DNA from: Gammaproteobacteria bacterium
Lineage (GTDB): Bacteria; Pseudomonadota; Gammaproteobacteria; Steroidobacterales; Steroidobacteraceae
Direction: 5' to 3'
NCBI GenBank assembly: GCA_003132025.1
Contig: PKWJ01000035.1
Span: 101,088 to 137,410, forward strand
Length of the DNA: 36,323 bases
A program made the position numbers and the translations under genes. Under the pieces are notes generated by a model. The model saw nothing but the letters and a program-made list of their open reading frames with translations, searched no databases and was not told the DNA's origin. Below, in pieces: positions 1 through 7,631 of this stretch; the stretch's first letter is position 1; the number at the start of each line of letters is the position of its first letter.

Positions 1-191
1 GGCGAATCCAGTTGCATCGCGGTCCACCAGGGATTTTCCGGCTCGGTCACCGCCAGCGTGCCGATTTTCTTATCGCAGACGGGAATCTGCGGTGGCGGAT
101 TGGTGTCTGCTTGCGCAGTGGACAGGCCCGCTGCCGCCGCCGACGATGCCAGGATCAGTGCCACCCAGTGCCGGGGATCCATAGTGGACAT
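1..191 (-). CDS. CsgG-like envelope protein, 5' part only (runs off the left edge)
   Basis: This is an open frame of 63 codons from an ATG at 191 that leaves the window at base 3. A Shine-Dalgarno GGGAGG lies at 201-206, nine bases before the ATG, which supports this start over the second ATG at 182. The first 30 or so residues form an export signal (hydrophobic WVALILASSAAAAG, then LSTAQA). The mature part contains VCDKKIGTLAVTEPENPWW, a pattern I associate with CsgG/HfaB-like outer-membrane secretion proteins, where it precedes the conserved CsgG core. The call rests on this short stretch only, so the precise function (curli-type export or another CsgG-domain lipoprotein) cannot be decided. 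No lipobox cysteine is evident near the signal cleavage site. Confidence 0.6.
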   Translation of the reverse strand, partial: MSTMDPRHWVALILASSAAAAGLSTAQADTNPPPQIPVCDKKIGTLAVTEPENPWWTAMQLDS

Positions 192-200
192 TTTCGCTTT

Positions 201-206
201 CCTCCC
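201..206 (-). promoter_or_regulatory. Ribosome binding site GGGAGG of the CsgG-like gene
   Basis: On the minus strand GGGAGG is followed by nine bases and then the ATG at 191. It decides this start against the in-frame ATG at 182. Confidence 0.6.
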
Positions 207-307
207 GAGTCTGCGAATATTTGTGTTCAACATCGAGCCGCTCCCGCGGCAATCTTACCCTTAATGCGCTGATCATCGCGATGCCATGATGGATCGGCGT
301 GGTCGCG

Positions 308-328
308 GAATTATTGGAGAATTATTGG
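308..328. repeat. Tandem direct repeat, GAATTATTGG twice at 11-bp period
   Basis: GAATTATTGG occurs at 308-317 and again exactly at 319-328, one helical turn apart. It is AT-rich in GC-rich surroundings. Possible binding site for a regulator of phaR or of the divergent CsgG-like gene (inference). Confidence 0.6.
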
Positions 329-355
329 CGTTTGCGGCTGCGCATCGCGACTACC

Positions 356-377
356 ACAACGCGTTTACAACGCGTTA
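356..377. repeat. Tandem direct repeat of an 11-mer (ACAACGCGTTT / ACAACGCGTTA)
   Basis: Two adjacent 11-bp units match in 10 of 11 positions. Each contains the palindrome AACGCGTT, so the pair places two symmetrical sites on the same helix face. Operator-like, with no known owner. Confidence 0.55.
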
Positions 378-433
378 CGTATGCAGTGCAGTAGGAACGG
401 ACAGCTGCGGCAGCGGCGTTGGCGGTACCGCGG

Positions 434-462
434 TTGGTGCATAACTATATGTTTTATATTAT
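434..462 (+). promoter_or_regulatory. Predicted sigma70-type promoter of phaR
   Basis: TTGGTG (434-439) and TATTAT (457-462) are separated by exactly 17 bases, in an AT-rich block. Transcription would begin near 469, leaving a leader of about 70 bases before the phaR ATG at 538. This is the best-looking promoter in the window, but it is predicted only from sequence. Confidence 0.5.
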
Positions 463-537
463 CTTATGTCACAACATCGGCAACCGGTGCCGATGCCTGC
501 TGCGCTAAGTTGTGCAACGCGAAAGCTGGGATCGACC

Positions 538-924
538 ATGCCGCTGCAACGCCTGATACGCAAGTACTCCAATCGCCGCCTGTATGACACGGCGGCCAGC
601 CGTCACGTCACCCTCGCCGATTTGCGTCAGCTGGTCATCGCCGGCGAGAAATTCCGGGTCATCGATGACAAATCAGCCAGGGATCTCACCCGCTCGGTGC
701 TGTTGCAGATCATCTGCGAGCAGGAGCAGTTCGGTGCGCCGGTGCTGGGCTCGGAACTGCTCGAAATGATCATCCGCTTCCATGGCCGACCGATGCAGGC
801 ACTGCTCAGCCGCTCGCTCGAACAGGCGATGGCAAACCTGGTGCGCCAGCAGGAATCCATGCAGTCCGAAATGGCCAGCGCGCTGCAGGCACCGTTTGCG
901 CCGGACGCGGGCGAAGGCAAGTGA
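538..924 (+). CDS. phaR: Polyhydroxyalkanoate synthesis repressor PhaR
   Basis: 128-residue protein. The N-terminus RLIRKYSNRRLYDTAASRHV followed by TLADLRQLV is the hallmark of the PHB/PHA accumulation regulator DNA-binding domain. The next block (residues about 45-95, with DLTRSVLLQIICEQE and LLEMIIRFHGRPMQ) matches the PHB_acc repeat. Known members bind both PHA granules and DNA, and repress phasin genes and their own gene when no polymer is present. An in-frame ATG at 466 would add 24 residues unlike the family, and it overlaps the predicted transcription start, so ATG 538 is chosen. The C-terminal tail (about 95-128) is a probable helix rich in Q, E and S. The gene is followed six bases later by an SDR reductase. 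No phaC or phasin gene lies in the window. Confidence 0.9.
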   Translation: MPLQRLIRKYSNRRLYDTAASRHVTLADLRQLVIAGEKFRVIDDKSARDLTRSVLLQIICEQEQFGAPVLGSELLEMIIRFHGRPMQALLSRSLEQAMANLVRQQESMQSEMASALQAPFAPDAGEGK

Positions 925-930
925 CGACGC

Positions 931-1692
931 ATGGACGTTCGTGACAAGACCATCGTGGTCACCGGAGGCGGTCGCGGCATCGGCCGGGCGATTGCGCTAC
1001 GCCTCGCGCGTCAAGGCGCCAACCTGGCGTTGCTCGATTGCAATGCCGCCGATCTGGAAGCGACGGTGGCGCTGTGTGGCGGAGAAACCGTGCAGGCACG
1101 CGGCTACGGCGTCGACGTCTCCGATGAGGCCGCGGTGTGCGCGGCCATGGCGCGCATCGCGGCCGACTTCGGTCGCCTGGACGGGCTGGTAAACAACGCC
1201 GGCATCCTGCGCGACGCGCTGCTGGTGAAAGTCAAAGACGGCGCGATCGTCGGGCGCATGTCGATGGAGCAATGGAACGCGGTTATTGCGGTGAACCTCA
1301 CCGGCGTGTTCCTGTGTGGGCGGGAAGCGGCCGCGCGCATGATCGAGAGCGGCAACGGCGGGGTAATCATCAACATTTCCAGCATTTCGCGCACCGGCAA
1401 CGCCGGCCAGAGCAATTACAGCGCGGCCAAGGCCGGGGTGGAGTCCATGAGCGTGGTCTGGGCGCGGGAACTCGCGCGTTACGGCATCCGCGTCGGCACG
1501 GTTGCTCCCGGCTTCACCCGCACCGACATCCTGGCTTCGATGCGCCCGGAACTGCTGGAGCGAACCACCGCGGCGGTACCGCTCAGGCGCCCGGCGACGC
1601 CCGAGGAAATCGCACATGCCGTGATGTTCATCTTCGAGAACGATTACTTTAGCGGCCGCTGCCTGGACGTCGACGGCGGCATGCGGCTGTAG
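931..1692 (+). CDS. SDR-family oxidoreductase, FabG/PhaB-like
   Basis: 253 residues, the usual length of classical short-chain dehydrogenases. Seen: the Rossmann glycine motif TGGGRGIGRA near residue 12, NNAG near 88, and the catalytic set N-S-Y-K (NLTG, ISSIS, YSAAK). The C-terminus FSGRCLDVDGGMRL is typical of 3-oxoacyl-ACP or acetoacetyl-CoA reductases. The predicted reaction is NAD(P)H-dependent reduction of a 3-oxoacyl thioester in the cytoplasm. Lying six bases after phaR, probably in one transcript, it could supply 3-hydroxyacyl monomers (PhaB-like) or belong to fatty-acid metabolism. The sequence does not settle FabG versus PhaB. The ribosome site is weak, so translation may depend on phaR. 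Confidence 0.82.
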   Translation: MDVRDKTIVVTGGGRGIGRAIALRLARQGANLALLDCNAADLEATVALCGGETVQARGYGVDVSDEAAVCAAMARIAADFGRLDGLVNNAGILRDALLVKVKDGAIVGRMSMEQWNAVIAVNLTGVFLCGREAAARMIESGNGGVIINISSISRTGNAGQSNYSAAKAGVESMSVVWARELARYGIRVGTVAPGFTRTDILASMRPELLERTTAAVPLRRPATPEEIAHAVMFIFENDYFSGRCLDVDGGMRL

Positions 1693-1742
1693 CGAAAACA
1701 TATCCTGTAAACACGCCTCCGGGCCTGTGGAGCATGCCACCG

Positions 1743-2297
1743 ATGGAAAAGGTTTTTATTTCGGCTGAATCGCTGTTGCGCGACGCGATGCAGCTCGCCA
1801 TGAAGATCGTCCGCAGCGGCTTTCGGCCGACCTACCTGGTGGCGGTGTGGCGCGGCGGCGCACCGATCGGCATTACGGTGCAGGAAGTGCTCGAATACCA
1901 CGGGATACATACCGATCACATCGCCATCCGAACCTCGTCCTACTCCGGCATCGACCACCAGGCCAAGATGGTGCGGGTGCACGCGCTGGATTACCTGGTG
2001 TCGCGACTATCCGCCGAGGACCAGCTGCTGCTGGTCGACGATGTGTTCGACTCCGGGCGCAGTATCGAGGCCATCATGCGCGAGCTGGCCAACCGCTGCC
2101 GACGCAACCTGCCCGGCCAGATCCGCATCGCGACCGCGTACTTCAAGCCGGAGCGCAACCGCAGCAACATCGTGCCCGACTACTTCATACGTCAGACCAA
2201 CGACTGGCTGGTGTTCCCGCACGAGCTGCAGGGGTTGACCCGTGAGGAAATCCTGGAGCACAAACCGGTCGACCCCAGCTTCTTCGATCCCAGCTAG
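1743..2297 (+). CDS. Phosphoribosyltransferase (HPRT-like)
   Basis: 184 residues. The type I PRTase signature for PRPP binding is clear: LLLVDDVFDSGRS near residue 100, preceded by four hydrophobics and containing the two acidic residues. The N-terminal loop VAVWRGGAPIG corresponds to the family's pyrophosphate loop. Such proteins transfer phosphoribose to purine-type bases in salvage, but the substrate hood (ending TNDWLVFPHEL) is not diagnostic of guanine, xanthine or hypoxanthine. ATG 1743 is preferred over ATG 1734 because GGAG at 1729-1732 lies ten bases before it and only one base before the other. It sits between the SDR and glyoxalase genes in the same direction, suggesting one transcript. 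Confidence 0.82.
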   Translation: MEKVFISAESLLRDAMQLAMKIVRSGFRPTYLVAVWRGGAPIGITVQEVLEYHGIHTDHIAIRTSSYSGIDHQAKMVRVHALDYLVSRLSAEDQLLLVDDVFDSGRSIEAIMRELANRCRRNLPGQIRIATAYFKPERNRSNIVPDYFIRQTNDWLVFPHELQGLTREEILEHKPVDPSFFDPS

Positions 2298-2306
2298 AAT
2301 GTGACG

Positions 2307-2726
2307 GTGAAATACCTGCACACCATGGTCCGCGTAACGGATCTGGCAGCCTCCAGCCAGTTCTACTGCGATGCCTTGGGATTGCGCGAAGTGAAGCGCA
2401 TGAGCAATGACAAGGGGCGTTTCACGCTGGTGTATCTTGCCGCGCCCGGCGACGAGGACGCGCAGATCGAGCTGACCTATAACTGGGATCCGGAAGAATA
2501 TACCGGCGGCCGCAATTTCGGTCACGTGGCCTACGAGGTGGACGACATCTACGCCACCTGCCGCCTGCTGATGCAGCGCGGCGTGACGATCAACCGCCCG
2601 CCGCGCGACGGTAAGATGGCCTTCGTGCGCTCTCCAGACCTGATATCAATCGAACTACTGCAGAAGGGCGCGGCGTTGCCGCCGCAGGAGCCCTGGCTGT
2701 CGATGCCGAGCGTCGGGACCTGGTAG
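2307..2726 (+). CDS. gloA: Lactoylglutathione lyase (glyoxalase I)
   Basis: 139 residues, normal for bacterial GloA. It converts the hemithioacetal of methylglyoxal and glutathione to S-lactoylglutathione in the cytoplasm. All four metal ligands expected from the E. coli enzyme are present: H5 (KYLHTMVRV), E55 (IELTYNW), H73 (FGHVAYEV) and E116 (ISIELLQK). Starting at GTG 2307 places the first histidine at position 5 as in E. coli; a GTG at 2301 would add two residues and is an alternative. There is no ATG in frame. The stop of the phosphoribosyltransferase lies nine bases upstream. The gene converges on the P450 gene with a 15-base gap. Confidence 0.92.
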   Translation: MKYLHTMVRVTDLAASSQFYCDALGLREVKRMSNDKGRFTLVYLAAPGDEDAQIELTYNWDPEEYTGGRNFGHVAYEVDDIYATCRLLMQRGVTINRPPRDGKMAFVRSPDLISIELLQKGAALPPQEPWLSMPSVGTW

Positions 2727-2741
2727 CGTAGCGGCCCGCGC

Positions 2742-4073
2742 TCAGCCGCGTCGCTCGACGCTCATCAGCACATCCTCGCGCATGCGCAGGTTGATGCGCG
2801 CTTCCATTTCCCTCGGACCGGTTTGCGCACAGCGCAGCCGAAAGCCGCGTGCCGCGTGATAGAGATGAATCGCCATTTCGTAGGTCGCGAAGGTTTCGCC
2901 GACGCAATGGCGTGGCCCGGCCGAAAACGGAATGTAGGCAAACCGATGCGCCGCGGAATCCGCACCGGAATCAAAACGCTCGGGTCGAAATTGCTCCGGC
3001 TCGGGCCAGTGCTGCGGATCGCGCTGCACGATATATGGGCTCATGAATACATCGGTGCCAGCCGGCGCGTGGTAGCCGACCAGGCGGTCCGCGTGCAGGC
3101 AACGGCGGGTCAGCACCCACACCGGCGGATACAGGCGCATGGCCTCCAGGATCACCTGGTGCGTGTACTTCAGCGCTGCGACGCTCGTCAGCCGCAGATC
3201 GGGCAGCACCGAAACATCCACCTCGGCATGCAGCTTCGCCTCGACTTGCGGATGCTGCGACAGCAGATACCACACTGAATTCAGCACGGCGGCGGTGGTT
3301 TCGTGTCCGGCGACGATAATCGACATCACCTCGTCGATCAGCTCGCGATGCGACATGGCACTCCCGTCGCTGCGATCGCGCGCCGCCATCATCATTCCGA
3401 GCCAGTCGCCGTCGTCACTGGCGGCGGCGCCGGCGTCCTTGACCGCGGCTTCACGTCGCGTGATCACGGCCTCGATGTGCCGCCCCAATTGCCGAAAGCG
3501 AAAGGCAAAGCGCAGATCGCGCGCGCTTTCCTCGGTAAGCAGCGCGAAAGGGTTGGCACCAAGACCCGACACCAGTCGATCCAGATCCGCGCCCAGGGTG
3601 GCGCGCAGCACGACTTCGAGCGCGCCCTCGCTGGTCTCGCGGGTCACATTGAGCAACTCGCCGCTGGCGGCTTTTTCCGCCCATCCGGCCAGCCGGCGGC
3701 GGCTGACGTCGGCGATCAGGGCGCCGAAGCGTTCGACCCGCGAACGCTGGAACATCGGCTGCATCATGCGATGCTGGCGTTTCCAGACCTCGCCTTCGCT
3801 GACGATGATGCCGTTGCCGACCAATAGTCGGACGCGATCCAGGCCCCGGCCGATGGTGTAGTTGCGGTGATTGGACACCAGCACGCGCTTGATGGTTTCC
3901 GGATCGGCCACGACCCAGGTATCGCTCTTATGACTGGGCGCGTGCACGCGATAAATGTCACCGAACTCGGCGCCATGCTCGATCATGCGCGCCAGCGAAT
4001 CGTCGGTCTCGCCGACATCGAATTGCGCGTGTGCGCACGGCGGGCGCGGGTCATCGCGGTCCGAGGCAGCCAT
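2742..4073 (-). CDS. Cytochrome P450
   Basis: 443 residues, soluble (no membrane anchor), typical of bacterial P450s. Seen: I-helix oxygen-activation motif AGHETT at 255-260, K-helix E310-xx-R313 (EAMR, followed by LYPPVW), PERF near 364, and the heme loop FSAGPRHCVG with cysteine ligand C390. It would hydroxylate or epoxidise a hydrophobic substrate using electrons from separate ferredoxin or flavoprotein partners, none of which is encoded nearby. The MRLYPP-type K-helix resembles fatty-acid and terpenoid P450s, but the substrate cannot be read from sequence. The start ATG has AAGGA a few bases upstream. It is transcribed divergently from pepF. Confidence 0.93.
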   Translation of the reverse strand: MAASDRDDPRPPCAHAQFDVGETDDSLARMIEHGAEFGDIYRVHAPSHKSDTWVVADPETIKRVLVSNHRNYTIGRGLDRVRLLVGNGIIVSEGEVWKRQHRMMQPMFQRSRVERFGALIADVSRRRLAGWAEKAASGELLNVTRETSEGALEVVLRATLGADLDRLVSGLGANPFALLTEESARDLRFAFRFRQLGRHIEAVITRREAAVKDAGAAASDDGDWLGMMMAARDRSDGSAMSHRELIDEVMSIIVAGHETTAAVLNSVWYLLSQHPQVEAKLHAEVDVSVLPDLRLTSVAALKYTHQVILEAMRLYPPVWVLTRRCLHADRLVGYHAPAGTDVFMSPYIVQRDPQHWPEPEQFRPERFDSGADSAAHRFAYIPFSAGPRHCVGETFATYEMAIHLYHAARGFRLRCAQTGPREMEARINLRMREDVLMSVERRG

Positions 4074-4166
4074 GGAATCCTTAACAGCAGTGGATCATGG
4101 CTCGCAATATAGCCGACCACCGCCGCGATTGTCCGGCAACGCGGCAGCTCCGCGCCCTGCCCGGTA

Positions 4167-4195
4167 GCGTTTGATATCATCGCGTCGCCAAACGC
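4167..4195. promoter_or_regulatory. Inverted repeat before the oligoendopeptidase gene
   Basis: GCGTTTG at 4167-4173 and its exact complement CAAACGC at 4189-4195 are separated by 15 bases and end 14 bases before the ATG at 4210. This could be an operator between the divergent P450 and peptidase genes or a leader hairpin. No regulator is identified. Confidence 0.35.
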
Positions 4196-4209
4196 ATCAG
4201 GGCAGAACA

Positions 4210-6147
4210 ATGAACACCTACACCGCACCGTGCCTGAACTCACCCCCGGACCGGTCAACGCTGCGCGCCGCGCTGCTGGCCGCGCTCAGTTGCCTGCTGC
4301 TGCATGGCGCGCCGGTCGCGGCCGCTGCCCCGCCTGCAGCCGCGGAGGAGGATGCCTCCGCCGGCATGTGGGATCTGTCCGATCTGTACCCGTCGCCGGA
4401 AGCCTGGGCAGAGGCCTACGCGCACGCGCAGGCGGCCGCCGGGGCGCTCGAAGGGTACAAGGGCACGCTGGGGCAAAGTGCCACGGCCATGCTCAGCGCG
4501 CTCGACGCCATCAGCGCTGCCCGGCGCGAATCGCTACGCCTGATGGTTTACGCCTCCCTGAAAGGCGATGAGGATCTGCGAATCGCGGTGAATCAGGAGC
4601 GCCGTCAACAGGCTCAGTCGCTGCAAACGCTCATCGCACAGAAAACATCCTGGTTCGCACCCGAGGTCATCGCGTTGGGTGCCGACACGGTGCAGCGCTT
4701 CCTGGCAGAGAGCGCGCCGCTGGCGCAGCGCTTCGATTTCCTGCTGCATGACACGCTGCGTGCGGCGCCCCATACGCTTGGCGACCAGGCGGAAGGCGTG
4801 CTGGCCGGCGCCGGCACGGTGCTGCAGCAGCCAGAGACGGTGTATAGCCTGCTGAAGGAGGGCGAGATGCCGATGCCGACGGTGACGCTGTCCAGCGGCA
4901 TCAAGGTGCGGCTGGATTCGGCGGGGTACGAGAAATATCGCCAGTCGTCCAACCGGGCCGATCGCAAGCTGGTGTTCGATGCCTTCTGGGGCGCCTGGAG
5001 CCATTACCAGAGCACCTTCGGAGCCGTGCTCACCACGCAGGTGATGGGCGACGTGTTCAGCGCCAGAGCGCGCAATTTCGCCAGCTCACTCGAGGCGGCG
5101 CAGTTCCCAGACAATATGCCGGTCGCGGTGTACCGAACGCTGCTCGATGAGGCCCACGCCGGGCTGCCGAGCCTGCATCGCTACCTGCGCCTGCGCAAGC
5201 GCCTGCTGGGTATCAACGGACCGCTGCGCTACTACGACAATTATCCGCCGCTGTTTGCACTGCAGCCGCTGCCGCATTTCACTGTCGCGGACTCGGAACG
5301 CATCACGCTCGAGGCGCTGCAGCCGCTGGGGGAGGATTATCTCAACCTGCTGCGTCGTGGCTTTGCCGGTCGCTGGATGAACGTCTATCCGCACCCGGGC
5401 AAGGCCTCGGGCGGCTACATGGCAGGCGACGCCTACGACGTGCATCCGTATCTGCTGCTCAATCACAACGGCGACTACCTGTCACTGTCGACCATCGCGC
5501 ACGAGTGGGGTCATGCAGTGCACACACTGCTGGCGCACGATGCGCAGCCGTTCGAGAAGGCGAGCTATTCGACCTTCATCGCCGAATCGGCTTCCATCGG
5601 AAATGAGATGCTGCTGATCGACTACATGGTGGCGCATGCGGCGTCGAAAGCGGAAAAGCTTTATTACCTCGGCGTGGCATTGGATCAGATCCGCACCGAA
5701 TTTTTCCGGCAGGCCCAGTTCGCCGAGTTCGAGCTGCGGATTCACGAGGAGCAGGAAGCCGGTCATGCGCTGTCGGGCGCGCGCATGAGCGACATGTACT
5801 GCGGCCTGCTGCGCAAGTACTACGGCGAGGCGGATGGTGTCATGAAGATCGATCCGGCCTATTGCATCGAGTGGGCCTTCATCCCGCACTTCTACGGTAA
5901 TTTCTATGTATATCAGTATGCGACGTCGATCGCGGGTGCGGCCTACATGACCGACTCCATCCTGAAGGAAGGCACGCCGGCGCGCGACCGGTTCCTGACC
6001 ATGCTGCGAGCCGGCGGTTCGGACTATCCGTACGAGATCTACAAGCGAGCCGGCATCGACATGGCAAGCCCGGCGCCCTACCGGGCGCTGATCGCGCGCA
6101 TGAACCGCATCCTGGACCAGGTCGAGGCTCTGGCCCCGCAGAAGTAG
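4210..6147 (+). CDS. Exported oligoendopeptidase F-like M3 metallopeptidase
   Basis: 645 residues. A signal peptide is evident (residues about 18-45: hydrophobic LRAALLAALSCLLLHGAP, then an AAAA-rich cleavage region), so the enzyme probably acts in the periplasm. M3B catalytic site: H431-E-W-G-H435 in TIAHEWGHAVHTL, with the third zinc ligand E459 in FIAESAS, 28 residues later as expected. The N-terminal region (MWDLSDLYPS, near 60) is the usual beginning of PepF-type proteins. PepF enzymes cleave short peptides of roughly 7-17 residues. Most studied PepF proteins are cytosolic, so the leader is noteworthy. ATG 4210 is preferred over ATG 4171 because the longer version places a charged stretch before the signal. 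The gene ends 44 bases before the convergent cardiolipin synthase. Confidence 0.9.
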   Translation: MNTYTAPCLNSPPDRSTLRAALLAALSCLLLHGAPVAAAAPPAAAEEDASAGMWDLSDLYPSPEAWAEAYAHAQAAAGALEGYKGTLGQSATAMLSALDAISAARRESLRLMVYASLKGDEDLRIAVNQERRQQAQSLQTLIAQKTSWFAPEVIALGADTVQRFLAESAPLAQRFDFLLHDTLRAAPHTLGDQAEGVLAGAGTVLQQPETVYSLLKEGEMPMPTVTLSSGIKVRLDSAGYEKYRQSSNRADRKLVFDAFWGAWSHYQSTFGAVLTTQVMGDVFSARARNFASSLEAAQFPDNMPVAVYRTLLDEAHAGLPSLHRYLRLRKRLLGINGPLRYYDNYPPLFALQPLPHFTVADSERITLEALQPLGEDYLNLLRRGFAGRWMNVYPHPGKASGGYMAGDAYDVHPYLLLNHNGDYLSLSTIAHEWGHAVHTLLAHDAQPFEKASYSTFIAESASIGNEMLLIDYMVAHAASKAEKLYYLGVALDQIRTEFFRQAQFAEFELRIHEEQEAGHALSGARMSDMYCGLLRKYYGEADGVMKIDPAYCIEWAFIPHFYGNFYVYQYATSIAGAAYMTDSILKEGTPARDRFLTMLRAGGSDYPYEIYKRAGIDMASPAPYRALIARMNRILDQVEALAPQK

Positions 6148-6154
6148 CACGTGG

Positions 6155-6188
6155 CGGCGCCGCACCGCGGCGTCCTGCCGCGGCGCCG
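6155..6188. terminator. GC-rich inverted repeat between convergent genes
   Basis: CGGCGCCGC (6155-6163) pairs with GCGGCGCCG (6180-6188), a perfect 9-bp stem with a 16-base loop; an alternative inner stem CCGCGG/CCGCGG overlaps it. It lies between the stop codons of the peptidase and cardiolipin synthase genes, where a bidirectional terminator would be expected. No T-tract follows, so it is not a textbook intrinsic terminator. Confidence 0.35.
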
Positions 6189-6191
6189 TAC

Positions 6192-7607
6192 TCACAGATA
6201 TGGCAGCATCAGGTGCGCCGCGTTATTGCGCAGGCGGCTCGCCAGGGAACGCTCCTCAAGGTCGGTCGCGGTCAGGCGGGTGGTCTGGTTGGCGACGATT
6301 TTCGCGCTCACCTGCTCGACCAGAGCCGACTGGTAGACCTCGACGTTGACCTCGAAGTTCAGCCTGAAGCTGCGCATATCCCAATTGGTGCTGCCGACGA
6401 AGCACCAGACGTTGTCGACCGCCAGCAGTTTCGAATGATCGAACGGCGGCGCGTGAGTCCAGACTCGGCAGCCGGCCGCCAGCAACGGTCCGATGTGCGC
6501 GCGCATCGCCCAATCGACCGTCGGATGGTTGCTGTTCGCCGGCAGCACGATGTCCACCACGACGTTACGCATGGCGGCCAGTGCCAGCGCAGTGATGATG
6601 CGATCGTCAGGCAGAAAGTACGGCGTCATGATCTGGATCGACGAGCGCGCGCAGCCAATCGCTTCCAGCACCAGCAGCTCGATTTTCTCCAGATCCTGAT
6701 CCGGACCTGAAGTGATGACGCGCGCCAGGCTGTCGCCGGCGGCGCTGAGACTGGGGAACCACGCCGGCCCGGCCAGCGTCTCACCGGTGGTGAAGTGCCA
6801 CTGGGCGGCGAATGCCTCACACAATTGTGCCACCACCGGCCCGTCGACGCGAAAGTGCGTGTCGAGCACCGGATGATGGGGATTGCCTGCAATGACATTT
6901 TCATCGCCGATGTTCAAGCCGCCGGTGAAGGCGATGCGGCCATCAACGCTCAGGATCTTGCGATGGCTGCGCAGATTTAAAAACGGCATGCGCCAGGGCA
7001 GCGCCGAATGCATGAAGCGGGCGACCGCGACTCCCGCATGGCGCAGCTTTCGATACGTGGCGGATACCAGGTAACCGCCACCATAGCCATCGATCAGCAC
7101 CCGTACTTCGACTCCGCGCTGGCGCGCAGCGCTCAGCGCCGCGATGAATTCACGACCGGCCTTGTCGGCGCGAAAGATATAGCTCGACAGCGCGACACTG
7201 ACCGCGGCGCCTTCGATCGCCGCGATCATCTGCGGATAGGCGACATCGCCATTGGCCAGCATGACGATGGCGTTACCGGGCTGGATGTTGCGCCGGCTGA
7301 TGCGGCGCGCCGCGAGCTCGAGGCCAGCCAGGTGCGCACAGCCGGCAGGTGGCGGCGAGGATGCGACGACCGTCTCGTCGGGCACGGCGGCGCCGGCGCT
7401 CCTGGCGCGCCGCTGCACGCGGTTGATGCCCAGGAACAGGTACAGCACGCTGCCGACGACCGGCGACAGCCAGGCGAGCCCGATCCAGGACACCGCCGAG
7501 CCGGGATTGCGGTTGTGCGCCAGCACGTGCAGGGTGACGCCGGCGGCGAGCACAAAGTGCATGATCGACAGCGTAATTGCGACGTAGGGAGCCAACACTG
7601 CCGGCAC
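6192..7607 (-). CDS. cls: Cardiolipin synthase (phospholipase D superfamily)
   Basis: 471 residues, matching bacterial ClsA-type enzymes. Two N-terminal membrane helices (about residues 5-25 and 35-60, VAITLSIMHFVLAAGVTL and WIGLAWLSPVVGSVLYLFLG) are followed by two HKD motifs: HRKILSVDG in the first half and HSKLLAVD in the second, each with the downstream GG/GS-N segment. The enzyme condenses two phosphatidylglycerols (or PG with PE) at the inner membrane. The start is a GTG at 7607, supported by GGAGG at 7614-7618 six bases upstream. It lies 24 bases after the GT2 gene in the same direction and may be the last gene of the envelope glycan cluster. Confidence 0.92.
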   Translation of the reverse strand: MPAVLAPYVAITLSIMHFVLAAGVTLHVLAHNRNPGSAVSWIGLAWLSPVVGSVLYLFLGINRVQRRARSAGAAVPDETVVASSPPPAGCAHLAGLELAARRISRRNIQPGNAIVMLANGDVAYPQMIAAIEGAAVSVALSSYIFRADKAGREFIAALSAARQRGVEVRVLIDGYGGGYLVSATYRKLRHAGVAVARFMHSALPWRMPFLNLRSHRKILSVDGRIAFTGGLNIGDENVIAGNPHHPVLDTHFRVDGPVVAQLCEAFAAQWHFTTGETLAGPAWFPSLSAAGDSLARVITSGPDQDLEKIELLVLEAIGCARSSIQIMTPYFLPDDRIITALALAAMRNVVVDIVLPANSNHPTVDWAMRAHIGPLLAAGCRVWTHAPPFDHSKLLAVDNVWCFVGSTNWDMRSFRLNFEVNVEVYQSALVEQVSAKIVANQTTRLTATDLEERSLASRLRNNAAHLMLPYL

Positions 7608-7631
7608 GCCTTGCCTCCGAAGCGATCGATG

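Larger units (their letters stand above)
192..537. other. Divergent regulatory gap between the CsgG-like gene and phaR
   Basis: No convincing gene is present in these 346 bases. The stretch holds a perfect 10-bp palindrome CATCGCGATG at 274-283, two separate 11-bp-period tandem repeats (308-328 and 356-377), a TGC-rich stretch near 380-415, and an AT-rich block at 441-470 containing a promoter. This is much more regulatory-looking structure than in the other gaps of the window. Confidence 0.6.

Noticed and set aside
466-537. ATG 466 as the phaR start
   Set aside because: The extra 24 residues do not resemble PhaR proteins and the ATG sits just at the predicted transcription start. The conserved domain begins directly after ATG 538.
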